Part shown: positions 26,383 to 34,879 of the stretch, piece by piece
Layout of the letters: each line of letters opens with the position of its first letter
How positions within the stretch are numbered: the first letter of the stretch is position 1
NCBI RefSeq assembly: GCF_001667885.1
Contig: NZ_LZJW01000132.1
Location: 1 to 64,000 of the forward strand
Direction of reading: 5' to 3'
DNA from: Mycobacterium scrofulaceum
Lineage (GTDB): Bacteria > Actinomycetota > Actinomycetes > Mycobacteriales > Mycobacteriaceae
Length of the DNA stretch: 64,000 nt
Program-made: the position numbers and the translations under genes
The notes under the pieces: generated by a model
Told to the model about the DNA's origin: nothing
The model's input: only the letters and a program-made list of their open reading frames with translations
Databases searched by the model: none

Positions 26383-27888
26383 GTGACGTCTTTATGGATG
26401 ACCAACCGAGGCGAACAGCCTTGGGCCGCAAGCCAGCTTGATCAAGGACCTCGCCGCGCGGATGTCATTGTCGTGGGCGCCGGCATCACCGGGCTGATGA
26501 CCGCGGTGCTGTTGGCCCGGGCCGGCAAGGACGTGCTGGTGCTCGAGGCCCGCACCGTCGGGGCGTGCGCCACCGGGAACACCACCGCGAAGATCAGCCT
26601 GCTGCAGGGCTCCCACCTGTCGAAGATCCTGCCCAGGCACGGCAGGGACCTGGCCCGCGCCTACGTGGACGGGAATCGCGAAGGCCAGGACTGGGTGGTC
26701 GATTACTGCGAGTCGCACGGCATCGCGGTGCAGCGCGAGGACGCCTACACGTACGCCCAGTCGGCCAAGGGCGTGCCGTCCGCGCGACTGGAGCTCAAGG
26801 CCTGCCAAACGGTTGGCTTGCCCGCGGTGTGGGACGACGAGGCCGACGTGCCGTTCCCGTACCACGGCGGCGTGCGGCTGCCCGATCAGGCGCAGTTCGA
26901 TCCCATGCCGTTCCTTGACGCACTGGCGACGGAACTGCTGGGCCGCGGCGGCCGCCTCGTCGAGCAGACCCGGGTCCGGCGGGTGTCCACCCGCGGTGAC
27001 CGCGTCCGTGTGCATGTCAACGACGCCGCCCAGCGAGACGTGGAACTCGAGAGCCGGCAGCTGGTGCTCGCCACCGGCATCCCGATTCTGGATCGCGGGG
27101 GATATTTCGCGCGCGTGAAGCCGAGCCGGTCCTACTGTTTCGCGTTCAAGGTGCCCGGCAACATCACCCGGCCGATGATGATCTCGACCGACTCGCCGAC
27201 CCGCTCGGTGCGCTACGCGCCGGTCGCGGACGGGGAGCGGCTGATCGTGGGCGGCGCCGGCCACACGGTGGGCCGCAAGAAGAGCCCGACGAAGGCGCTC
27301 GAAGAATTGGCGTCGTGGGCCCGCATGCACTACCCGGGTGCCGAGCAGACGCACTTTTGGTCGGCGCAGGATTACACGCCCATCGATCAGCTGCCCTACG
27401 TCGGGCCCATCCTGCCGAACACCCAAACCATCTTCGTCGCAACCGGATTCAACAAGTGGGGGATGACCAATGGCGCCGCGGCGGCGCTCGCGCTGTCGAG
27501 CCGCATCCTGGGCGGGCGAATGGATTGGGCCAAAGCGTTCGCCAGCTGGAGCCCCCACGAGTTGACTGGGCTGCCCACCGCCCTGCAGGCCAACCTGGAA
27601 GTGGGCTTCGATCTGGCCAAGGGCTGGATCACCCCGCTGCTGCGCACCGGTCGCCGAAGCCCCGGCGCGGACGAGGGCGGCGTGGTCAGCGGACCGCCGT
27701 GGCACCTGGAGGCGCGCTGCCGGGTCGACGGCATCGAGCATCGCGTTTCGCCGGTGTGCCCGCACCTCGGCGGGATCGTGAACTGGAACGACGCCGACAA
27801 GGCGTGGGAATGCCCGTTGCACGGGTCACGCTTCGCCCCGGACGGCACGTTGCTCGAGGGGCCGGCCACCCGCGACCTGTCCGCCTAG
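26383..27888 (+). CDS. FAD-dependent oxidoreductase (DadA type) fused to a Rieske [2Fe-2S] domain
   Basis: A 501-residue two-domain protein. Residues 25-380 form a DAO/GlpO-like FAD domain: DVIVVGAGITGLMTAVLLAR (GxGxxG), then VLVLEARTVGACATGNTTAK and the C-terminal FVATGFNKWGMTNGAAAALA. The last ~90 residues hold a Rieske domain with CPHLGG and CPLHGSRF (C-x-H and C-x2-H ligands) and the DGTLLEGPATRDL tail. It is the YhfW-like oxidoreductase architecture; the electron path probably runs between flavin and cluster. Substrate unknown. GTG at 26383; ATG at 26398 is an alternative. Confidence 0.9.
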   Translation: MTSLWMTNRGEQPWAASQLDQGPRRADVIVVGAGITGLMTAVLLARAGKDVLVLEARTVGACATGNTTAKISLLQGSHLSKILPRHGRDLARAYVDGNREGQDWVVDYCESHGIAVQREDAYTYAQSAKGVPSARLELKACQTVGLPAVWDDEADVPFPYHGGVRLPDQAQFDPMPFLDALATELLGRGGRLVEQTRVRRVSTRGDRVRVHVNDAAQRDVELESRQLVLATGIPILDRGGYFARVKPSRSYCFAFKVPGNITRPMMISTDSPTRSVRYAPVADGERLIVGGAGHTVGRKKSPTKALEELASWARMHYPGAEQTHFWSAQDYTPIDQLPYVGPILPNTQTIFVATGFNKWGMTNGAAAALALSSRILGGRMDWAKAFASWSPHELTGLPTALQANLEVGFDLAKGWITPLLRTGRRSPGADEGGVVSGPPWHLEARCRVDGIEHRVSPVCPHLGGIVNWNDADKAWECPLHGSRFAPDGTLLEGPATRDLSA

Positions 27889-27965
27889 CCTCCACCGCCC
27901 AGCGTGCGCTGGGGGCGAATAAATCGCCGAACTCCCTCGGTCAGTGCACGTTCTGCGCGCAGGGC

Positions 27966-29009
27966 TCAGTCCGTCTTGCGGTAGACGAGCCAGCGCAACT
28001 CGATCGGCGAATGCTCGCGGTCGACGTCGAACACGTCGAGGCCATTGGCCCATCCCTCGAACCAGGCGGTGGGCGGCCAGGCGTCCGCGGGCAAGTGCGC
28101 TTTCTCGTATTCGTAGGCGGAGTCGTCGGCGACGAGTTCCAGGGAAAGCCCCGCCACCGCACTCGCCATCTGGTCGCGCGTGTAGATCATGGTGTTGCAC
28201 TGCTGACCGAATTGCAGCGCGGATTGGTCGGGCACATACCCGTCGCGCGGCAGAAACGTGTTGAAAACCAATCGCCCTGCGGGAGCCAGACATTCGGCGG
28301 CCAGTTCGAACACGCCACGCAGTTCCTGGGCCGTGCGGAAGTCGGGTACCACTTCCGAGAGCACCATCAGCTGGTATTCGTCGTGGACGCTCTCCATCGC
28401 GGTGAAGACGTCGCTCTGGATCACCCGCACGGCCAGCGATTGGCTCTGCGCCTCCGCGCGCATGACGTCGGCAAGTTTTTCGGCCATCTCGACCGCATCC
28501 ACCGGGTGGCCCTTACGCGCCAGCGCCAGCGCGTTGCGCCCGGTACCGGCGCCGACGTCCAGCACGCGGTAGGTCGTCGGGTCGCCCGCTTCCGCGGCCA
28601 GAGCGAGCACCCGCGCGTCGGGCTCGTTGCCGAACAGCGGCGCCGGACGCACGGCCACCCATTCGTCGTAGTCGGCGTCGAGCGTGCGCCACTCGGCCTT
28701 GACACGGATGTTGACGCTCGTCCCGAAGGGGGCGTTGAACGAGATGACGATGTCCGAGCGAGGGGAGGCCTTGAAGCCCTTCGCGAGCTCGGTCTCGAGG
28801 GAGATCCGCAGCTGGGCGGACTGTTCGGGGGTGTGCCAGACGCCCAGGGTGGCGCAGATGTTGCCGCACAACTGCACGTACTCGTCGATCAGGCTGGGGA
28901 CGGCCGGCACTCTGATGTGCCCCTCGGCCGACGTCCGGCGGTACCACCGCCTGATCATTGCTTCGTAGAGGAGCGACGGATCGAGAGGCTCAGAAGGCGG
29001 ACCCTGCAC
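27966..29009 (-). CDS. class I SAM-dependent methyltransferase (with N-terminal extension)
   Basis: A 347-residue protein started by a GTG at 29009 with AGAAGG nearby. The first ~120 residues form a helical and beta extension; then comes a canonical SAM site: RVLDVGAGTGRNALALARKG, VDAVEMAEKLADVMRAEA, VIQSDVFTA and LMVLSEVVPDFR. The C-terminus (TMIYTRDQMASAVAGLSLEL) follows the tetratricopeptide-free class used on small molecules. It lies 56 bp after a GT1 glycosyltransferase gene on the same strand, so a methylated glycoside is a reasonable guess for the product. Confidence 0.85.
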   Translation of the reverse strand: MQGPPSEPLDPSLLYEAMIRRWYRRTSAEGHIRVPAVPSLIDEYVQLCGNICATLGVWHTPEQSAQLRISLETELAKGFKASPRSDIVISFNAPFGTSVNIRVKAEWRTLDADYDEWVAVRPAPLFGNEPDARVLALAAEAGDPTTYRVLDVGAGTGRNALALARKGHPVDAVEMAEKLADVMRAEAQSQSLAVRVIQSDVFTAMESVHDEYQLMVLSEVVPDFRTAQELRGVFELAAECLAPAGRLVFNTFLPRDGYVPDQSALQFGQQCNTMIYTRDQMASAVAGLSLELVADDSAYEYEKAHLPADAWPPTAWFEGWANGLDVFDVDREHSPIELRWLVYRKTD

Positions 29010-29065
29010 CAGAACCTTCTACACGACCCGGCCGCTTTGCACCACCGATCGAATCCAGCCGTCGT

Positions 29066-30244
29066 TCACCCTGATCGGGCGGCGTCTTCGAGCAGATCGG
29101 CGGCCTTCGCGACGCTGTCGGCGGGTTTGGTCATCCGGGCGGCCAGCTCTCGGGCTCGGGCGGCACATTCCGGAGTCAGGATCGAGCGCAGGTCGGCGAC
29201 CAGTGAGTCCAGAGTGCTGTCGAAAAACCCCCGGCCGGCTCCGACCTTCAGATCTTCGACAGCCTGTGCCCACATCGGCTGGTCCCAGACCGTCCACAGG
29301 ATCAGCGTCGGAACCCCGGCCCGCAGACCCGCTGCCGTAGTGCCTGAGCCCCCGTGGTGGACCACCGCGCGACAGGCGGGAAAGATCGCCGCGTAATTCA
29401 GCGCATCCACCATCTTGACGTGGCTCGACCGTGCGACGTGGCCGAAGTCGTTTGCGCCGGCGCAGATCAACGCCCGCTCACCCAGTTGCGCGCAGGCCGC
29501 GCTGATGACGGCGACCGTTTCGGCGGGAGACTCGATCGGGGTGCTGCCGAAACCGAAGTAGATCGGCGGCGTCCCCTCGGCGATCCACGCCAGTACCTCG
29601 TCGTCGGCATCCGTCGGCAACTCGAGCGTCAATGATCCGACGAAGGGTCGCCGACCGGCGGGCTCCACCCATTCGGCTGCCGGGCCGGGCAAGCAGAGTT
29701 CGTCATACGTTTGCAGTTCGAGCCATCCGTCTTCCGAGCGCGCCGGCCGGGCGGCGGCCTGCGGCAATCCGAGCGCGCGACGTTGAGCGTCCCCGGCGTC
29801 CCTGGTGATTTTCGAATACAACTCACTCGAGGGCATGATCCGCGCCGGGAAGACGTGGAGCGCAGCGAGCGGGATCCCGTGATATTCGGCGACGTTGGCG
29901 GCCAGCGCCTGGTCGTTCATGTGCGCCACAATCAAGTCCGCGCCCTGCGCTAGCGGCGTCAGTGTCGCGCTCTTCTCCGACCAGATGCGGTTGACCCGGT
30001 CAGCCACTTGAGGCGCCGCGCCGATGCCGTGGAAGCGGCCGAGGAGTTCCCTCGCCGCGTTCATCGAGCCCTGTGTGTCGGGCCCGTAGGCGACCCCGAC
30101 CAGCCCCGCGGACTCGACGAAACCCACCTTGTCCGGCGGAACGGCCAGTTGGACGTCGTGGCCTCGACGGGACAGCTCCCGACCGACGGCGGCGCAGGGC
30201 TCGATATCGCCGCGCCCCCCGTAACCCACCAAGACAAACTTCAT
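29066..30244 (-). CDS. GT1-family glycosyltransferase (mycobacterial Gtf/UGT type)
   Basis: A 392-residue GT-B enzyme starting MKFVLVGYGGRGDIEPCAAV, the N-terminus of sterol-glucosyltransferase/Gtf-like GT1 proteins. The donor site carries IYFGFGSTPI, CRAVVHHGGSGTTAAGLRAG and PTLILWTVWDQPMWAQAVED, which are the GT1 signature pieces. Homologous enzymes glycosylate lipopeptides and phenolic glycolipids in mycobacteria. No lipopeptide synthesis genes are next to it, so the acceptor is unknown. It likely shares an operon with the methyltransferase downstream. Confidence 0.9.
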   Translation of the reverse strand: MKFVLVGYGGRGDIEPCAAVGRELSRRGHDVQLAVPPDKVGFVESAGLVGVAYGPDTQGSMNAARELLGRFHGIGAAPQVADRVNRIWSEKSATLTPLAQGADLIVAHMNDQALAANVAEYHGIPLAALHVFPARIMPSSELYSKITRDAGDAQRRALGLPQAAARPARSEDGWLELQTYDELCLPGPAAEWVEPAGRRPFVGSLTLELPTDADDEVLAWIAEGTPPIYFGFGSTPIESPAETVAVISAACAQLGERALICAGANDFGHVARSSHVKMVDALNYAAIFPACRAVVHHGGSGTTAAGLRAGVPTLILWTVWDQPMWAQAVEDLKVGAGRGFFDSTLDSLVADLRSILTPECAARARELAARMTKPADSVAKAADLLEDAARSG

Positions 30245-30579
30245 TCGCTCCGACCTCGCTCGCGGTGTCCGGTATCGATCCAAGCAGACCAAGTGACGTC
30301 GGGCCGGGTCCGCTGCGATTGGCGCAGCCCGCACGGGCACAGCCCCGAGACCGCTCCGTGGCGTTGACGGGCTCCGTTGCGCTGCGAGGGTAATTTATCG
30401 GTGTTCTCGAGGCGGGGGCGGCGGGGTGAGGGGCGGCACCCGATTATCCGCCGGTGCCGAACCTGTACTACTAGAAAGTAACGAGATTTGTTTGCTGCCC
30501 GTTGGGCAATCCCCCTACCGCCCGCAACGAGCCGTTAACGCCGTGGCTACCCGTTAGCCCGTCCGGAGGGATCGACGAC
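30245..30579. other. 335-bp intergenic region upstream of the PPE gene
   Basis: Divergent control region for the GT1 glycosyltransferase and the PPE gene. It contains a less GC-rich stretch near 30390-30400 and 30470-30490. TTGACG occurs at 30364-30369, but no convincing -10 box sits at the right distance. No coding frame or RNA gene is seen. GGAGGG at 30565-30570 is the PPE ribosome site. Confidence 0.45.
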
Positions 30580-31911
30580 ATGGACTTCGCAGCACTGCCT
30601 CCGGAGATCAACTCCGCGCGGATGTACACCGGCCCCGGGGCCGCGCCGCTGCTCACCGCCGCGATGGCGTGGGACGCGCTGGCCGGCGCGCTGCATTCCG
30701 CTGCGACCTCCTACCAGTCGGAGGTCGCAGCGCTGACCGGCGGGCCGTGGCTCGGGCCGGCGGCGGCGGCGATGGCGGCCGCGGCCGCCCCGTTCGTGAC
30801 CTGGACGCGCACCGCCGCCGCACAGGCCGAACAGACCGCCAACCAGGCCAAGGCCGCCGCGGCGGCCTACGAGGCGGCGTTCGCCGAAACGGTGCCGCCG
30901 CCGGTGATCGCGGCCAACCGCAGCCTGCTGATGTCCCTGATCGCGACGAATCTCTTGGGTCAGAACACGCCGGCGATCGCGACCACGGAGGCGCAGTACT
31001 CGGAGATGTGGGCGCAAGACGCCGGAGCCATGTACGCCTACGCGGCGGCGTCGGCGTCGGCCACGAGGCTGACGCCGTTCGCCCCGCCAGAACAAAACAC
31101 CGATTCCGGCGGATCGGTGCGACAAGCCGCCGCGCTCACCCAGGCCGCCGGCACGTCGGCCGGGAAGGTGCAAAACGCCGTCTCCTCGACGCAGGCCTTC
31201 GCCGCGGCGCCCAACGCGCTGCTCAGCCTGGCGAGCCCGCTCGATTTCGGCTTCGGCGGGCGGGACCTGCTGGGCCTGGCGGCGGACCTGAGTGCGGTGT
31301 TCGTCGACCCCGAAGTCGGGACGGCGGGGCTCGCCGCGGCCATCGTGGCGCTTCCCTACGACGTCTCCGGGGCGCTGACCGGTTTCCACACCGACGACAT
31401 CGTCAGCGGCTGGGCCGGGGTCCAGTCGTGGCCTGGCTCGGCGCCGGTGCCCCCGACGCCGTTCCCGGTCATCACCAACCCTGCCGGCGGGTCGGCGGCG
31501 ACGGCGGCCCTGGGCGACGCCAACACGGTCGGCGCATTGTCGGTGCCGCCGGCGTGGACGGCGGCCGCCCCCGCCGTGCGCCCGGCCGCGCTGGCCCTGC
31601 CCGCCACCACCGTCGGCGCGGCCGCTCCAGCCACGTCCACAGGTAGCGGCAGCTTGTTCGGCGAGATGGCGGCGGCGAGCATGGCCGGGCGCGCCATAGC
31701 CGGCACGGGCGGCGGCGCGGGTCGCGCGGAGCGGCTCAAGGCCTCGACACAGAAGGCGACCCAGGGTGGGGCAACGGCACCGCAGGTTCCCGCCGGTGGC
31801 CCGATCACCAGCATCGCCGCCGAGCTGCGCGAGCTGGCCTCCCTGCGCGATGCGGGAATCATCACGGAGGACGAGTTCCTCGAGCAGAAACAGCGGTTAC
31901 TGCCGCACTGA
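30580..31911 (+). CDS. PPE-family protein (SVP subgroup) with C-terminal SHOCT domain
   Basis: A 443-residue PPE protein. The N-terminal ~180 residues are the PPE domain (MDFAALPPEINSARMYTGPG, PPE at 7-9; WxG-like turn in GPWLGPAAAAM). The SVP-subgroup motif GALSVPPAW lies near residue 315. The last ~36 residues (SIAAELRELASLRDAGIITE, then DEFLEQKQRLL) match a SHOCT domain, rare as a PPE tail. Export by an ESX (probably ESX-5) system is expected. No PE partner or esx genes adjoin it, so it is an orphan PPE. Strong ribosome site GGAGGG fixes the start. Confidence 0.93.
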   Translation: MDFAALPPEINSARMYTGPGAAPLLTAAMAWDALAGALHSAATSYQSEVAALTGGPWLGPAAAAMAAAAAPFVTWTRTAAAQAEQTANQAKAAAAAYEAAFAETVPPPVIAANRSLLMSLIATNLLGQNTPAIATTEAQYSEMWAQDAGAMYAYAAASASATRLTPFAPPEQNTDSGGSVRQAAALTQAAGTSAGKVQNAVSSTQAFAAAPNALLSLASPLDFGFGGRDLLGLAADLSAVFVDPEVGTAGLAAAIVALPYDVSGALTGFHTDDIVSGWAGVQSWPGSAPVPPTPFPVITNPAGGSAATAALGDANTVGALSVPPAWTAAAPAVRPAALALPATTVGAAAPATSTGSGSLFGEMAAASMAGRAIAGTGGGAGRAERLKASTQKATQGGATAPQVPAGGPITSIAAELRELASLRDAGIITEDEFLEQKQRLLPH

Positions 31912-32334
31912 CGCGCTCGCGCATTGGACGCGTGCGCCTTTTCCACCGCGACAAACGACGTCCAATATCGATAGATGCCACGTGCAATTATTTCGTATGA
32001 TATTTGTGTGCTGGTGCGTCATTTCTGCTCGATGGCAACCGGAAGTCGTGAATTATTGAGTCGCTAACGCTCGCGTCACCCGCACGGCATCATTTGGCTA
32101 TAACCGGAGCCGAAGTTTCCAACTTCGGCCGCCAATGCCTTTTCGCTTTGGACATTCGCTGAGCCGGCTCACCTGCGGAACAGCGCCGTCGAACTCGAAC
32201 CGAGATCGCCAAAAGAACGGCCCCGCGGCCAGTCGGGCGAGGGCGCAGCAGTTTTCTTACTTTTAATATCGGGGCCTGCCGCCCACTCATATACTGACGC
32301 CACCCCGACACCGACAAGAAAAGAAGGACGCGAA
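31912..32334. other. 423-bp AT-richer intergenic region
   Basis: The stretch between the PPE and DUF732 genes is notably richer in A/T than its surroundings (for example 31975-32060 and 32250-32300). Open frames inside are short and lack ribosome sites. It contains the hairpin at 32109-32129 and must hold the DUF732 promoter; CATATACT near 32288 is a possible -10 region. Confidence 0.5.
32109..32129. terminator. hairpin, probable terminator
   Basis: GCCGAAGTT (32109-32117) pairs perfectly with AACTTCGGC (32121-32129) around a 3-base loop. It lies 200 bp after the PPE stop codon, followed by a mildly T-rich stretch. A terminator is the simplest reading. Confidence 0.45.
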
Positions 32335-32658
32335 ATGCTTACACCCCGTTGGCTGGCGAAACTCACAATTCCCGTGATGGTTGGCGCTGCCCTGACCGCG
32401 AGCACCGCGATTGCCTCGGCCGACAGCACCGACGACGCCTACTTGGCGAAATTGCACAACCTCGGATTCACGTGGCCCTCGTCGAGCGATTCCGACATGA
32501 TCGCGTTGGGGCACGCGGTGTGCTCCGACCGGATGGCCGGCAAGACGCCGGATGCGATCGCCGCCGACCTGCATTCCGGCATGAGCTCGAAGGGCTTCTC
32601 GTTCGCGGACATGACCGGCTGGGTCAGCGCGGCGGAGTCCACCTACTGCCCGGGCTGA
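32335..32658 (+). CDS. secreted DUF732 protein
   Basis: A 107-residue protein with a signal peptide (LAKLTIPVMVGAALTASTAI, cleavage near ASADS) and a DUF732 domain: DDAYLAKLHNLGFTWPSSS, then a Cys pair (AVCSDRM and TYCPG) that probably forms the family disulfide. DUF732 proteins are small mycobacterial secreted proteins of unknown function. The AAGAAGGAC ribosome site supports the ATG at 32335. A close paralogue is at 61131-61487. Confidence 0.9.
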   Translation: MLTPRWLAKLTIPVMVGAALTASTAIASADSTDDAYLAKLHNLGFTWPSSSDSDMIALGHAVCSDRMAGKTPDAIAADLHSGMSSKGFSFADMTGWVSAAESTYCPG

Positions 32659-32747
32659 TCGGTTTCCGACCTCCCACCGCTGCTCACGTCCTGCCCGCAT
32701 AGTCTGGTCCAGACAGTGCGGGCAGGGTCGCTGAGTGGGGACAGCCA

Positions 32748-33593
32748 GTGGAGGAGCGAACGGCCTTTTCAGGCCCAGCCGCGGGGGAGATGCGGGTTGA
32801 AAGCCTGCTCCGCTACCCGGTGAAATCGATGCTCGGCGAAACCGTGCCGAGCATGTTCGTCGACGAGCACGGCGCCGAAGGGGACCGGAGGCTGGCACTG
32901 CTCGACACCACCACCGGGCACGTGGCCAGCGCCAAGAACGCCCGGCTCTGGCGCGGGCTGTTGAAGTGCACCGCGAACCGCCACGCCGGCGGGGTGAACA
33001 TCGGGCTTCCCGACGGGACGAGTGTGGCGGCCGACGACCCCGGAATCGATGATCGGCTTTCGCAGTGGTTGGGGCGATCCGTCCGGCTGGTCACCCAGCG
33101 GCCCGACGGCGCGACGTTGGTGCGCCCGGATCCCGAGCAGCTGCTCGAGCTGGGGCTGGACGCCGAAGTCGGCGGCCGCATCCTGAAGATCGCGCAGGCG
33201 ACGCCGGGTGACTCGTTCACCGACGAGGCCCCGCTGCACGCGATCACGACGGCCACGCTCGAACACATCGGCGTCGAGGCCCTGCGGTATCGCCCGAACC
33301 TGGTGTTCACGACGCCGCCGGGCTGCCCGCCCTATGTGGAGAACGACTGGGTCGGCGGGGAGATCGCGGTCGGCGAGGTTCGGCTGCGCGTCCTGACGGC
33401 AACGTCACGCTGCGTCGTGCCGACGCTCGAGCATGGCCCTCTGCCACGCGCACCGCAGGCGCTGCGCACTCCCGCCGCCGAAAACCGTTGGAATACAGGC
33501 GGTCACGGCGCCCAGCCGTGCGCTGGCGCATATCTCGCGGCGGTGACCGAGGGCGTCATTCACGTCGGCGACCGCGTGACGACCGGCCGGTAA
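32748..33593 (+). CDS. MOSC-domain protein (YiiM/mARC-like)
   Basis: A 281-residue protein with an N-terminal beta-barrel (MRVESLLRYPVKSMLGETV, GAEGDRRLALLD) and a C-terminal MOSC domain (RYRPNLVFTT, WVGGEIAVGEVRLRV, TSRCVVPTLEHG). The Cys in TSRCVVPT is the conserved residue that would ligate molybdenum in the cofactor-binding members. Such proteins carry sulfur or the molybdenum cofactor in redox detoxification. Start GTG at 32748 used; ATG at 32790 is an alternative but its purine-rich site is too close. Convergent with the P450 gene. Confidence 0.87.
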   Translation: MEERTAFSGPAAGEMRVESLLRYPVKSMLGETVPSMFVDEHGAEGDRRLALLDTTTGHVASAKNARLWRGLLKCTANRHAGGVNIGLPDGTSVAADDPGIDDRLSQWLGRSVRLVTQRPDGATLVRPDPEQLLELGLDAEVGGRILKIAQATPGDSFTDEAPLHAITTATLEHIGVEALRYRPNLVFTTPPGCPPYVENDWVGGEIAVGEVRLRVLTATSRCVVPTLEHGPLPRAPQALRTPAAENRWNTGGHGAQPCAGAYLAAVTEGVIHVGDRVTTGR

Positions 33594-33598
33594 GCCGT

Positions 33599-34867
33599 TC
33601 AGTCAGCGACTGCCGCGAAATCCACCCAGAGCTGGCGCGGCCCGCGAAACACCTGATTGTGCCGGTACGGCGGCGGGTCGACCACGAGCCTCGGAGAGTC
33701 GATGCGACGCACGAAGATCTCCAGCGCCAAATTGACCTCCAGCCGCGCCAGCGGACCGCCCATGCAGGTGTGAATCCCGCTGCCCCAACCGAAATGCTCG
33801 TTGTCGGCCCGCAATGGATCGAAGCGATCCGGATTGTCGAAGCGACGCGGGTCCCGGTTGGCGGCGGCGTAAATCAGATAAACCGCCGAGCCCGCGGGGA
33901 TCACGGTCCCGCCGATCTCGATGTCGGCGGTGGCACTGCGGCTGGGAAAGAACTGCACCGCCGACTGCAGCCGTTGCACCTCTTCGATGACGCGCGGGAT
34001 CAAATCGGGGCGCTGCCGCACCAGATCCCACGAGCCGGGATTGCGCAGCAGCGTCATGACGCAGTTGCTGATGGTGTTGACCGTGGAGTCATGACCGGCC
34101 ACCAGCAACAGCATCGCGTTGGACGTCGCCTCCTTCAACGACATCGGGCCATCGGGCCCGTCGTCGTGTAACAGCTTGGACAGCAAACCCTCGCCTGAGG
34201 ACGACGCATATTTGCGCACCAGGTCGCCCAGGTACGCCAGTAAGGCGGCGGTGCCCGCGCGGCCCCGGTCCGCCAGGGCGCGCCCTTCCTCGGTGGCGCC
34301 CTCCGGCCCAAGGTCGAGGCCCATCATGAAATCGAAGATCCAGGCATGAAACATTGACTCGTCTTCGACGGGGACGCCAAGGATCTTGCAGATGACGGCG
34401 ACTGGGATCGGGTAGGCGAATTCTTCCACCACGTCCATGCGGGTGGCGCCGCGCGACCTGGCCTTGTCGAGGAGGTCATTGGCCAACCGCACAACAAGCG
34501 GTTCCATGCCGGGAATCACGTCGGGGGAGTGCGGGGGCCCGAAATGGCGCATGACCTGGCGCCGGGCCCGGTCGTGGTCGGGCGGGTCCGAGACGATGAT
34601 GCTCGGCTCGCGGCCGTAGGCCTGCAGGTGTCCGCTGCCGGGCTCGGGGTCGGGCTTCTCGACACCGAAATCGGCGGGGCTGCGCCGGATGTCGGAGCTG
34701 ATTCGCGGGTCGTGGGCCAGGGTGAGCAACTCGGGGTAGCCGGTGACCACGTAGGTTTTGTCGGCGACCTTGGCCACCGGCGTCTTGCGCAGTTCCTCGA
34801 AATACGGGTAGGGGTTCGGCCGGTTCTCGGATTTCATCGCTTCGGCCCAGGCGGTCGCGGCGTCCAA
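33599..34867 (-). CDS. cytochrome P450 (class I, CYP147-like)
   Basis: A 422-residue P450. The heme-binding loop FGWGSGIHTCMGG gives the thiolate Cys368, the I-helix is LLLVAGHDSTVN with the acid-Thr pair, and an ExxR-like VIEEVQRLQS is seen. The start codon is TTG at 34867, supported by AGAGGAG six bases upstream; the next ATG (34837) would remove conserved residues. It ends an operon with ferredoxin and ferredoxin reductase, an arrangement described for M. marinum CYP147G1, a fatty-acid hydroxylase. The CYP147 assignment is from gene order and general resemblance and is tentative. Confidence 0.9.
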   Translation of the reverse strand: MDAATAWAEAMKSENRPNPYPYFEELRKTPVAKVADKTYVVTGYPELLTLAHDPRISSDIRRSPADFGVEKPDPEPGSGHLQAYGREPSIIVSDPPDHDRARRQVMRHFGPPHSPDVIPGMEPLVVRLANDLLDKARSRGATRMDVVEEFAYPIPVAVICKILGVPVEDESMFHAWIFDFMMGLDLGPEGATEEGRALADRGRAGTAALLAYLGDLVRKYASSSGEGLLSKLLHDDGPDGPMSLKEATSNAMLLLVAGHDSTVNTISNCVMTLLRNPGSWDLVRQRPDLIPRVIEEVQRLQSAVQFFPSRSATADIEIGGTVIPAGSAVYLIYAAANRDPRRFDNPDRFDPLRADNEHFGWGSGIHTCMGGPLARLEVNLALEIFVRRIDSPRLVVDPPPYRHNQVFRGPRQLWVDFAAVAD

Positions 34868-34879
34868 TGTCGTCTCCTC

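Noticed and set aside
32090..32317. 75-codon minus-strand frame in the PPE-DUF732 gap
   Set aside because: Overlaps the hairpin; basic composition, no ribosome site.
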